From positions 1-34,685 of the forward strand of contig CAYFPJ010000011.1 in the NCBI GenBank assembly GCA_964344965.1: a stretch of 34,685 nucleotides of DNA, given 5' to 3'. The position numbers were made by a program, and so were the translations under genes. Under the pieces are notes generated by a model. It was not told the origin of the DNA, did not search any database, and saw only the letters and a program-made list of their open reading frames with translations. The stretch is from UM-FILTER-37-12 sp964344965. Its GTDB lineage: Bacteria; Patescibacteriota; Patescibacteriia; Magasanikbacterales; UBA922. How positions within the stretch are numbered: the stretch's first letter is position 1; each line of letters begins with the position of its first letter. Positions 15,162-22,171 of this stretch are shown here, one piece after another.

Positions 15162-16427
15162 TTAAGATTTGTGTTTCCATTTATTTTTTATTTTGTCTAG
15201 AGATAGATTGTCGGCTGCGCCGATTGTTTCTTTTTTTGTGAGTACTTTTTTATACTCTCCGTTACTACCAACTTCTCTATAGGCATCTCTGAATGGGATA
15301 TTTTTTTCTATTGCTAGTTTTGTTGCTTGGTCAGCGGCATATATTTCTGCGGGCAGCTCTATGTCTTTGTTGATGACTATTTTTTCTACAAACAGGTTCA
15401 TTATTTCTAGAGAATCTTGAGTGATAGAAAGCCCTTTCATTAGAGGCTCCTTACACAGTTGCAAATCACGATTGTAGCCAGAGAATAAGTTTTTTGTTAT
15501 ATACATTACCATCCCTTCATAATGGGAAACTACATTTACATATCCTCTTACTAATTCTAGGACATCTGGGTTTTTTTTGTTTGGCATGATGCTTGAGCCG
15601 GTTGTTAGTTCATCTGGGATTTGCAAATAATTAAGAGAAGGATGAGAAAACCAGATAGCATCGTTTGCCAATCTCCCAATAGTTGTCATTACCTGTGACA
15701 TGGCATGAAGAGTCAGGCCTGATATTTTTCCTCGGCTATTTTGAGTAGCAATTGGGTTGATATTAATCTCTGAGAAGTTTAATTCTTTGGTAGACAATTC
15801 TCGATCCAACGTGATGCTTGGTCCGTATCCAGCAGCTGTACCAAGTGGGTTCTGGTCAACAAGTTTTTTGGCTGCCTCTAATATTACGAGATCATCTGCC
15901 AATTGTTCGGCAAAACTAGCAAACCACATGCCAAAAGTGGATGGCATGCCAGGTCTGGTGTGAGTGTGACCAACCATGGGAGCACTCTGGTACTGCTCTG
16001 CTTTTTGTAATAGTACATCCTGTAGTTGTTTGGCTGTACCAGCAATTTTTTCTAGGGTTGATTTTGTATACAAGTTCAATGCTGTCAGGACTTGATCATT
16101 TCTGCTTCTTCCAGTATGTATTTTTTTACCAGCTTCACCGATTTTGTCAGTCAGGTATTTTTCAATTGCTGTATGACAATCTTCATCTTCTGGTTTGATT
16201 TCAAATTTTCCTGATACATATTCTTCTTGCAAATCTTGCAAAGCTTTTTCAATGTCTGAAATTTCTTTTTCATCAAGTACCCCAGCTTTTTCCAATGTTT
16301 TGGCATGAGCAAGTGAACCTAGGATATCATAAGGTACCAGATCCATGTCTAGGATATAATCATTACCAACAGTGAATTTCTCAATTTCTGAGTTTGTCTT
16401 GCTATCTTTTTTTTGCCAGATTTTCAT
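15162..16427 (-). CDS. argH: Argininosuccinate lyase
   Basis: Last step of arginine synthesis: argininosuccinate to arginine and fumarate. 421 aa, about 40 shorter than the usual 460. It has the fumarase/aspartase superfamily signature GSSIMPNKKNPD, the upstream HTGRSRNDQVLTALNLY region, and the GHTHTRPGMPSTFG region with the catalytic-base Thr-His. All superfamily motifs are intact; the size deficit is spread rather than a clear truncation. It lies downstream of argG on the same strand, separated by 162 bases that hold a 26-bp perfect hairpin, and should share the argG T-box control. argJ, argB, argC and other early genes are not in the window. Confidence 0.95.
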   Translation of the reverse strand: MKIWQKKDSKTNSEIEKFTVGNDYILDMDLVPYDILGSLAHAKTLEKAGVLDEKEISDIEKALQDLQEEYVSGKFEIKPEDEDCHTAIEKYLTDKIGEAGKKIHTGRSRNDQVLTALNLYTKSTLEKIAGTAKQLQDVLLQKAEQYQSAPMVGHTHTRPGMPSTFGMWFASFAEQLADDLVILEAAKKLVDQNPLGTAAGYGPSITLDRELSTKELNFSEININPIATQNSRGKISGLTLHAMSQVMTTIGRLANDAIWFSHPSLNYLQIPDELTTGSSIMPNKKNPDVLELVRGYVNVVSHYEGMVMYITKNLFSGYNRDLQLCKEPLMKGLSITQDSLEIMNLFVEKIVINKDIELPAEIYAADQATKLAIEKNIPFRDAYREVGSNGEYKKVLTKKETIGAADNLSLDKIKNKWKHKS

Positions 16428-16474
16428 AGGAGTTGTTGTTTTCGTAATTATTTTTTATTTCGCTTCACTACTTC

Positions 16475-16555
16475 ACAAAGCATTATTACTTTTTTATCTT
16501 TCCAAACTCGCTTTGGCTCACACAGTGGTAAGATAAAAAAGTAATAATGCTTTGT
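16475..16555. repeat. Long perfect hairpin between argG and argH
   Basis: Two 26-base arms, 16475-16500 and 16530-16555, are exact reverse complements (left arm begins ACAAAGCATTATTAC). The loop contains AACTCGCTTTGGCTCACAC. The hairpin at 23798-23909 has unrelated arms but a similar loop. On the message between argG and argH it could act as a stabiliser or partial terminator. Confidence 0.8.
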
Positions 16556-16589
16556 TACGTTACTCTCTGGTAGAGGGGCTAATAAGAGG

Positions 16590-17855
16590 TCAATGGGTAG
16601 TTATTTTATTCCCCCCTTTCTCTACTTGCTTGGAAGTCTTCATCGCTAGACTATAGATCTCGATGAATCCAGGAGAAGCATTTTGGTTGTAAGAAAGGTT
16701 CTTTTCGAATGTTGCTAGGTTGTAATTGAATAGAGAATATGGAGAGTCAACAGCCACTATTGTGACATTTCCTTTATAAAGGTGAATAGTCACCGTACCT
16801 TCTACTTTTTTGTTCATACTATCAATGAAGGCGTTGAGATGGTCCATGGTTGGCTCTGTCCACTTGGCATTATAACATAGGTAAGCCCATTCTTTATCAA
16901 TAGTACTTTTCATTTTGTTTTCATCCTGGGTAGAGACAATATTTTCCAATTTTTGATGAGCTTTGACAATTATTTTTGCTCCGGGATGTTCATAGATGTC
17001 TCTAATTTTCAGCCCAACCAATCTATCTTCAATATGAATAACACTTCCTATCCCGTGCTTGCTACCAATGTCATTTAATTTCAAAATTAGTTCAGACAAC
17101 TTCATCTCTTTACCGTTCAAAGCAATAGGCAGACCCTCTTTGAACTTTAGAGTTACTTCTTCCTTTTCATTACTAGCTTCTTCTAAGGTTTTGTTGACAG
17201 CCAAAATATTTTTTAAGTCTGGGATTAAAGTCGGATTCTCTATTTCACCACCTTCTGCACTTACTCCCCACATATTGTCATCGTATGAGTATGGCTTTTC
17301 TTTGGAATGAGAAATAGGAATATTATTTTTTTCAGCATATTCAATTTCCTCAGTTCTACCCATAGACCATTCTCTGATTGGGGCGATGATTTTCATCTCT
17401 GGATCATGACAAAGTACACCAGCTTCTATTCTCACCTGGTCATTTCCTTTTCCAGTACAGCCGTGGGCAATAGTGTCACAGCCATATTGTTTGGCCACTT
17501 CGACAGCTTTTTTGGCAATCAGAGGTCTACCTAGTGGAGTACTGAGGTGATAACCACCTTGGTAATCTACATTGGCTTTTATTCCCTTTGCGATGTATTC
17601 ATCAGCAAATTCATCTTTACAGTCTGCAACTACAGCTGCTTCTGCCCCAAGATCAAGAGCTTTTTGTTTTACCTCTTCTAGATTGTCAGCTTGTTGACCA
17701 AGGTCAAGAGTAAGAGCCACGACAGGACAGTTGTATTCATCTTGAATCCATTTTAACATCACAGAAGTATCTAGTCCGCCAGAGTAAAGAAGAAGACATT
17801 TTTTTACTTCTGTTGCTTCATGACTTGCTATTTTGTAGTATGTAGTATTTTTCAT
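16590..17855 (-). CDS. argG: Argininosuccinate synthase
   Basis: ATP-dependent ligation of citrulline and aspartate. 421 aa, slightly longer than the usual 400 owing to a polar N-terminal extension of about 18 residues. The PP-loop YSGGLDTS is at 24-31, followed by the citrulline/aspartate-binding regions GYHLSTPLGRPLIAKKAVE, HGCTGKGNDQVR, IAPIREW and KPYSYDDNMWG, and later IEDRLVGLKIRDIYEHPGA. All are intact. It is first in an argG-argH operon. Upstream on the same strand are a 220-base leader and a T-box with an Arg specifier, so transcription should respond to uncharged tRNA-Arg. With argH it makes arginine from citrulline, whose source is not visible here. Confidence 0.96.
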   Translation of the reverse strand: MKNTTYYKIASHEATEVKKCLLLYSGGLDTSVMLKWIQDEYNCPVVALTLDLGQQADNLEEVKQKALDLGAEAAVVADCKDEFADEYIAKGIKANVDYQGGYHLSTPLGRPLIAKKAVEVAKQYGCDTIAHGCTGKGNDQVRIEAGVLCHDPEMKIIAPIREWSMGRTEEIEYAEKNNIPISHSKEKPYSYDDNMWGVSAEGGEIENPTLIPDLKNILAVNKTLEEASNEKEEVTLKFKEGLPIALNGKEMKLSELILKLNDIGSKHGIGSVIHIEDRLVGLKIRDIYEHPGAKIIVKAHQKLENIVSTQDENKMKSTIDKEWAYLCYNAKWTEPTMDHLNAFIDSMNKKVEGTVTIHLYKGNVTIVAVDSPYSLFNYNLATFEKNLSYNQNASPGFIEIYSLAMKTSKQVEKGGNKITTH

Positions 17856-17920
17856 ATTTTTATAAGCATGGTAAGCCCGCCTACTCTCTGCTAAGTCGAG
17901 ATACGTCGGGTAAACTCCAT

Positions 17921-17946
17921 AAGCAGATTAGGCAGATTAAGCATAC
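17921..17946. repeat. AAGCAGATTA nonanucleotide repeat in the argG leader
   Basis: AAGCAGATT, AGGCAGATT and AAGCAT at a 9-base period. Related blocks lie at 24887-24970 and 32262-32327. The rest of the interval 17856-18077 holds no gene that I can support. Confidence 0.6.
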
Positions 17947-18077
17947 TATGCATAATTATATTATTGAATTAGTTAATGTATTGTTTGATTAAAATTTTGC
18001 GACTACGGAAGAATTGGAAAACATATTCCCAACGCCGCCTTTTTATTATGTGTACTTTATTTTTCATATATAGAAAC

Positions 18078-18369
18078 AAAAAACTCTCGTCCAAATACAA
18101 TAAGATATTGCTTTGGGACGAGAGTTTTCTCACGTGTTACCACCCAATTTTATCTATCTTGTCACCAAGATAAATCTCTGCCAGTGCAAAATATTTACAC
18201 TGTGGATATGATGACGGATCCAGCCGTTCTACCCTTATGTATTTACTTTCTCAGGTAGACCATTATCTCTATGAGACGCGTTCTCTATCACTTGTGTTGC
18301 CAGACTTGCACCGACTCTGACTCGCTTATAAAACTGGATTGATAGATACTATTCCTCAATGTTTATCTC
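18078..18369 (-). promoter_or_regulatory. T-box leader of argG-argH with Arg specifier
   Basis: On the minus strand the order is: stem I with an AGTA motif and the distal GGTGCAAGTC motif; GAACGCGTC, where CGC (18278-18280) is an arginine codon in the specifier position; the T-box core GGGTGGTAACACG (core 18136-18145); and a textbook T-box terminator, ACTCTCGTCC...GGACGAGAGT followed by TTTTTT (18078-18127). Uncharged tRNA-Arg would stabilise the antiterminator and turn on argGH. The part after the terminator (17856-18077) is a further 220-base leader. Confidence 0.85.
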
Positions 18370-18398
18370 AGTGTACCAGGGAGCTATATCTTTGTCAA
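18370..18398 (-). promoter_or_regulatory. Promoter of the argG T-box leader
   Basis: On the minus strand, TTGACA (18393-18398), 17-base spacer, TACACT (18370-18375). It is placed just upstream of the first T-box stem. Confidence 0.65.
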
Positions 18399-18405
18399 GA
18401 GGTGT

Positions 18406-18434
18406 GAGACAAGTTTGGATTTTTTTGCTATACT
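18406..18434 (+). promoter_or_regulatory. Promoter of the cation/proton antiporter gene
   Basis: GAGACA, 17-base spacer, TATACT (18429-18434). It is divergent from and overlaps the argG promoter region, and the leader to ATG 18468 is about 27 bases. Confidence 0.45.
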
Positions 18435-18467
18435 AGATCACAATCCTATTCCGTATATTATTCCTTT

Positions 18468-20159
18468 ATGGAGAATACTCTACTCCAATTGAGCACCCTT
18501 CTTGGTGTCACTGTAAGTATCGCTTTTGTCATGCGTCTGCTTCGTCAGCCGCTCATGGTCGCGTATATTGTTGCTGGGATTGTCGCCGGGCCATTTTTTT
18601 TGAATTTTCTCCACGGTGAAGGGCAGACGTTTGAAGCACTCGCTCAGTTTGGGGTTGTCTTACTTCTTTTTATGGTTGGGCTCAGTTTAGATATTAATCA
18701 TATTAAAAAAATTGGGAAAGTGTCCCTCATTACTGGTATTTCTCAGGTTGTGTTTACAGCGAGTATTGGCTATGGTATTTTGCGTCTGCTCAATTTTTCT
18801 GCTTTGACGGCTCTCTATATTGCTATTGCGATTACATTTTCTAGTACGATCATTATTGTCAAATTACTTGGTGATAAAAAAGACATGCAGACAGTGTATG
18901 GTCGCCATGTGATTGGTCTCATGGTGGTCCAGGATTTGGTTGCTATCGTCATTATGATGATCTTGGCAGCCACAGCAGACTCTACGTCTCACCTCACCCT
19001 TATCTCCAGCACACTTATCAAAGGGTTGGCATTGATAGCCTTGGTGTATATCTTATCACGTTATGTACTACCCAAAATATTGGATCATGTTGCTTACTCG
19101 AGTGAGTTTTTGTTTATTTTTACCACCGCCTGGTGTTTTGGTCTGGCGAGTGCTCTACATTGGGCTGGGTTCTCTATTGAGATCGGGGCAATTGTGGCTG
19201 GGATCACTCTTGGGTCTTCTCCATATCAGCGTCAGATTAGTAGTCGTGTCAAACCACTACGTGATTTTTTTATTGTCCTTTTTTTCATTATCCTCGGCAG
19301 TGAGATGAGTATTGCCAATGTTGAAACAGTTCTTTTCCCAGCACTTATCTTATCCGCCTTTATTTTAATTGGTAACCCACTTATTCTATACATCGCATTT
19401 CGATTACTTAAATTTACGCGGCGAAATAGCTTTCTTGCTGGAGTGACAGCGGCTCAGGTGAGTGAATTTGGTTTTATTCTTTTGTTTACAGGGTACGCTA
19501 CAGGCCAGCTGAGTGATCCTGCTTTACCCATCTTCACCGTTGTTGCCTTGGTTACCATCTTCATCTCTTCATATGTCATCACCTACAATGAGCAGATATA
19601 TCGATGGTTGATACCAGTATTCAATTGGTTTGGGAATGATGCGTATGTGCAGAAAGAAAAACAAGAACAGACATACGATGTCTGGGTGATTGGATACCAT
19701 CGTATTGGATGGAAGATCTGTGAAAGTTTACGTGAACAAGATATTAATTTTGCTGTGATTGATTTCAATCCATCCGTGATCAAACGTCTAGATCATCGAG
19801 GAATACCTGCTTTTTTTGGAGATGTTGCTGATATCGAATTTTTGACAGATCTCCCACTTGGAAAATCAAAGATGGTTATTTCTACCATTCCAGAGGCAGA
19901 TGATCAACTAACTCTTATCAAACATGTCCGCAAGCGAAGCAAGAAGTCTGTCATCGTCGCCAATCTTTATCATAATACATATTTGGATGATCTCTACCAT
20001 GCTGGTGCCAACTATGTGATGATGCCTCATCTCCTAGGAGGGCAGTGGATAGCAGAAATTTTAAAAAATCATGCTTGGACAAAACATACCTTCAAAGAAT
20101 TAAAAAAAGAACAAAGAAGAGAGATGCAATTACGCTTTACTATAGGTACCCACAGTTAG
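18468..20159 (+). CDS. CPA2-family cation:proton antiporter with TrkA-N domain (KefB-like)
   Basis: 563 aa. The N-terminal 385 residues hold about 12 membrane segments of the Na+/H+ exchanger fold, with the conserved FSSTIIIVKLLGDK and VVQDLVAIVIM stretches (the Asp of QD is the expected transport residue). The C-terminal 165 residues form a TrkA-N Rossmann domain: DVWVIGYHRIGWKIC, then FAVIDFNP and GIPAFFGDVADIEFL. The usual G-x-G-x-x-G reads GYHRIG at 409-414, so the second glycine is replaced by His, which may alter NAD(H) binding. It probably exports K+ or Na+ in exchange for protons. There is no KefF/KefG partner next to it, and it is transcribed alone, divergent from argG. Confidence 0.88.
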   Translation: MENTLLQLSTLLGVTVSIAFVMRLLRQPLMVAYIVAGIVAGPFFLNFLHGEGQTFEALAQFGVVLLLFMVGLSLDINHIKKIGKVSLITGISQVVFTASIGYGILRLLNFSALTALYIAIAITFSSTIIIVKLLGDKKDMQTVYGRHVIGLMVVQDLVAIVIMMILAATADSTSHLTLISSTLIKGLALIALVYILSRYVLPKILDHVAYSSEFLFIFTTAWCFGLASALHWAGFSIEIGAIVAGITLGSSPYQRQISSRVKPLRDFFIVLFFIILGSEMSIANVETVLFPALILSAFILIGNPLILYIAFRLLKFTRRNSFLAGVTAAQVSEFGFILLFTGYATGQLSDPALPIFTVVALVTIFISSYVITYNEQIYRWLIPVFNWFGNDAYVQKEKQEQTYDVWVIGYHRIGWKICESLREQDINFAVIDFNPSVIKRLDHRGIPAFFGDVADIEFLTDLPLGKSKMVISTIPEADDQLTLIKHVRKRSKKSVIVANLYHNTYLDDLYHAGANYVMMPHLLGGQWIAEILKNHAWTKHTFKELKKEQRREMQLRFTIGTHS

Positions 20160-20267
20160 TTTTTTCGTCAGTTGACATTTTTTGGTAGTGTTGATATAAT
20201 CTTTTCGCATCAAATTTAAGCTAGATTTTGTCTAGTTTTTATAAATTATTGGTTTTGAAAAAGATAT

Positions 20268-20309
20268 GGGCCCGTAGCTCCTGCCTACGCTAAAGCTTCG
20301 GCGGGCAGG
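20268..20309 (+). pseudogene. Truncated tRNA-Ala 5' copy ending in a palindrome
   Basis: GGGCCCGTAGCTC (20268-20280) is identical to the first 13 bases of the intact tRNA-Ala starting at 20370, and even the preceding AT is shared. It then runs into CCTGCCTACGC...CGGCGGGCAGG, an imperfect palindrome related to the one nested at 5891. No anticodon arm follows. Confidence 0.75.
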
Positions 20310-20369
20310 CAAAGTGATTTCTTTGCTAGCTATTCTGGGTGATTATTTTTACAATTTATAATTTTGTAT

Positions 20370-20442
20370 GGGCCCGTAGCTCAGCTGGTAGAGCGCTGCG
20401 TTTGCAACGCAGATGTCAGGAGTTCGAATCTCCTCGGGTCCA
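20370..20442 (+). tRNA. tRNA-Ala (TGC)
   Basis: Acceptor GGGCCCG pairs with CGGGTCC (one G-U pair). The D arm TAGCTCAGCTGGTAGAGC and anticodon arm CTGCG-TTTGCAA-CGCAG give TGC. The T loop TTCGAAT and discriminator A follow. 73 bases; no CCA is encoded, so a CCA-adding enzyme is required. Confidence 0.96.
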
Positions 20443-20526
20443 CTCGTCTTCGCTTCATCTTACAGTGAAGCTGCGCCGAGCAAGCTGCCTGGGATAGAAA
20501 AGTTTTTGAACGATGACGATTCAGTA

Positions 20527-20570
20527 GCCGGGCTTGCCCGGCGAAGTCCTCGACCACAGGTCGAGACGAA
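20527..20570. repeat. Two adjacent perfect hairpins before tRNA-Phe
   Basis: GCCGGGCTTGCCCGGC (20527-20542) has the same GCTTGC centre as both hairpins of the 142-bp element. CTCGACC, loop ACA, GGTCGAG follows at once. The linker GCGAAGTCC resembles the GATGAAGTC following the second hairpin of that element. Confidence 0.6.
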
Positions 20571-20642
20571 GCCGGGGTAGCTCAGTGGTAGAGCAGGGGC
20601 CTGAAGAGCCTCGTGTCGAGAGTTCGATTCTCTCCCCCGGCA
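20571..20642 (+). tRNA. tRNA-Phe (GAA)
   Basis: Acceptor GCCGGGG pairs with CCCCGGC. D arm TAGCTCAGTGGTAGAGC; anticodon arm GGGGC-CTGAAGA-GCCTC gives GAA; T arm GAGAG-TTCGATT-CTCTC; discriminator A. 72 bases, no encoded CCA. Confidence 0.95.
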
Positions 20643-20648
20643 CTTTGA

Positions 20649-20725
20649 CGACAGTTAACTTTTAACAGTTAACAATTAACCCTATTGAAAATGTTAATTG
20701 TCAAAAGTTAATTGTAAAATGTTAC
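20649..20725. repeat. GTTAAC/AATTAAC inverted iterated block
   Basis: The left arm carries GTTAACTTTTAACAG and TTAACAATTAAC. The right arm carries GTTAATTGTCAAAAG and TTAATTGTAAAATGTTAC. The spacer is CCTATTGAAAAT. The architecture (iterated words, spacer, inverted words) matches the other blocks, with a different word. Confidence 0.6.
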
Positions 20726-20829
20726 AAAACATATCGCGGGGTGGTCCCGATCAATCGGGACGTCGGGCGATCATTATAAAACATATCGCGGGGTGGTCCC
20801 GATCAATCGGGACGTCGGGCGATCATTAT
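20726..20829 (+). repeat. Two 52-bp tandem units carrying a truncated tRNA-fMet 5' end
   Basis: The units start at 20726 and 20778 and read identically. Each opens with the same bases that precede and begin the intact tRNA-fMet (AAAACATATCGCGGGGTGG). It then runs into TCCCGATCAATCGGGA, a perfect palindrome with a 7-bp stem, and CGTCGGGCGATC. The third unit start, at 20830, leads into the real tRNA. This is not a CRISPR: there are no variable spacers. Confidence 0.85.
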
Positions 20830-20838
20830 AAAACATAT

Positions 20839-20912
20839 CGCGGGGTGGAGCAGTCAGGCAGCTCGTCGGGCTCATAACCCGAAGGTCGTCGGTTCAAATC
20901 CGACCCCCGCAA
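20839..20912 (+). tRNA. Initiator tRNA-fMet (CAT)
   Basis: Starts CGCGGGG and ends CCCCGCA-A, giving the C1-A72 mismatch diagnostic of initiator tRNA. The anticodon arm TCGGG-CTCATAA-CCCGA has CAT and the three G-C pairs typical of initiators. T arm GTCGG-TTCAAAT-CCGAC. 74 bases, no encoded CCA. Confidence 0.96.
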
Positions 20913-21002
20913 CGAGGCTTCACTCCGACTTCGTCGGAGTTGCGCCATCGCAGGCTCGCTCAAAGTATATGTGGTTTGAGCTTGCGGTATAAGCAATATT
21001 TT

Positions 21003-21248
21003 ATGATTCATTTTGTGTATATACTTAAATGTGCAGATGGTGATCATTACACAGGTATTGCAAAAGATTTAAAAAAGAGGCTTGCAGAACATGAGAGTGG
21101 TAAATCTATCAGTACAGCACATAGATTACCATTGGCTCTTGTTTGGTTTTGTGGTTTTTTGACAGAAGCACAGGCAGTGCGATTTGAAAAATATTTAAAA
21201 TCGCACTCAGGAAGGCGTTTTAGATATAGGTTTTTGTCAGACTCATAA
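21003..21248 (+). CDS. Small GIY-YIG domain protein (UPF0213/YhbQ-like)
   Basis: 81 aa from ATG 21003. The core HFVYILKCADGDHYTGIAKD is the GIY-YIG start (VYILKC...YTG). The sequence continues KKRLAEHESGKSISTAHR with the catalytic-type Arg and His, then EAQAVRFEKYLKSHSGRRF with the Glu that closes the family pattern. Stand-alone domains of this size belong to the UPF0213/YhbQ-like group, for which nuclease activity has been proposed but cellular roles are unclear. It lies between tRNA-fMet and tRNA-Gly on the same strand, so it may be co-transcribed with the tRNAs. The frame is open upstream to 20940, but that stretch follows the tRNA and lacks a better start. Confidence 0.88.
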   Translation: MIHFVYILKCADGDHYTGIAKDLKKRLAEHESGKSISTAHRLPLALVWFCGFLTEAQAVRFEKYLKSHSGRRFRYRFLSDS

Positions 21249-21297
21249 AAAAACAAGCCTGCACGGCGCAATGAGTCCGAAGGGCGAATGGAGACGT

Positions 21298-21370
21298 GCG
21301 GTAGTAGTTCAGTTGGTAGAACGCTTCCTTGCCAAGGAAGAGGTCGCCAGTTCAAATCTGGTCTACCGCT
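21298..21370 (+). tRNA. tRNA-Gly (GCC)
   Basis: Acceptor GCGGTAG pairs with CTACCGC. D arm TAGTTCAGTTGGTAGAAC; anticodon arm CTTCC-TTGCCAA-GGAAG gives GCC; T arm GCCAG-TTCAAAT-CTGGT; discriminator T. 73 bases, no encoded CCA. Confidence 0.96.
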
Positions 21371-21404
21371 CAGGGAGTTTATACTCCGCTGTATGGCAAT
21401 ACAG

Positions 21405-21441
21405 AAAACATCCCGATGTTCATCGGGGTGTTTTGTTTTTT
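21405..21441. terminator. Bidirectional terminator between tRNA-Gly and livF
   Basis: AAAACATCCCGAT, loop GTTC, ATCGGGGTGTTTT, with a T-run on the plus strand (TTTTGTTTTTT) and A-run on the left. It closes both the tRNA cluster and the liv operon. Confidence 0.75.
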
Positions 21442-21455
21442 CAAATTTTGTATCT

Positions 21456-22169
21456 TTATTCAAATTCTCCAGCAAATACTTTTTGCATGATGTCACTATT
21501 TTTCAAATTGCTACATTTGTCTTCTGCAATTATTTTTCCTTGGACCAGGATATAGCCATAGTCAGCTATTTCAAATAGACTTTTGATATTATGCTCTACA
21601 ATTAAAATTGTGGTATTGAAGTTCTCTTTGATATTTTTGATATGAGCAAACATTTCTTTTACTAGCTTTGGTGCTAGTCCAAGAGATGGTTCGTCCATGA
21701 GTAATAATTTTGGTTTACTCATGAGAGCCCGCCCTATTGCAAGCATTTGTTGTTCTCCACCAGATAGTGCAAAAGCATAGTCAGATTTTTTTTCTTCCAG
21801 TACTGGGAATTGTTTGTAAATCTCTTTCATTCTGCTATTAATTATTTTTGTATCTTTGACATTGGGTATTCCCATTATCAGATTTTCTTCCACACTTAGA
21901 GTTGCAAAATTGACCTTTCCTTGTGGCACAAAGGCAATTCTAAGATCAAGAAGAGCGTGAGGAGGTAGATTTTTTATTTTTTCATCTTCAAAAATTATTT
22001 CTCCTTTTGTAATGTTTGGAATATTAAAAATTGATTTCAGCAAAGTAGATTTTCCTGCTCCATTTGGCCCCATGAGGAAAGAGATGGTTCCAGGGCGCAA
22101 CTCCAAAGAAACACCCTTGATAATTTTGAGGTCGTTATATCCTGAATGTAGGTTTGTTATTTTAAGCAT
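21456..22169 (-). CDS. livF: Branched-chain amino-acid ABC transporter ATPase LivF
   Basis: 237 aa, typical length. Walker A GPNGAGKST (about 35-43), Q-loop in AFVPQGKVNF, signature LSGGEQQML, Walker B LLLMDEPSLGLAP, and H-loop VEHN. The start LKITNLHSGYNDLKIIKGVSLEL is characteristic of LivF rather than LivG. Together with LivG it energises uptake through LivH/LivM at the cytoplasmic membrane. It is the last gene of the operon, two bases after livG, and is followed by a terminator. Motifs are all intact. Confidence 0.93.
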   Translation of the reverse strand: MLKITNLHSGYNDLKIIKGVSLELRPGTISFLMGPNGAGKSTLLKSIFNIPNITKGEIIFEDEKIKNLPPHALLDLRIAFVPQGKVNFATLSVEENLIMGIPNVKDTKIINSRMKEIYKQFPVLEEKKSDYAFALSGGEQQMLAIGRALMSKPKLLLMDEPSLGLAPKLVKEMFAHIKNIKENFNTTILIVEHNIKSLFEIADYGYILVQGKIIAEDKCSNLKNSDIMQKVFAGEFE

Positions 22170-22171
22170 AT

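Noticed and set aside
20726..20829. CRISPR-like tandem repeats
   Set aside because: The two units are identical over their whole 52 bases with no variable spacers, and no cas gene is near.
20826..21047. Minus-strand open frame containing DLNRRPSGYEPDELPDCSTP
   Set aside because: It is the antisense translation of tRNA-fMet; such frames are a known source of false protein annotations. The same applies to the minus frame over tRNA-Gly (21047-21496) and the plus frame over tRNA-Ser (28046-28252).
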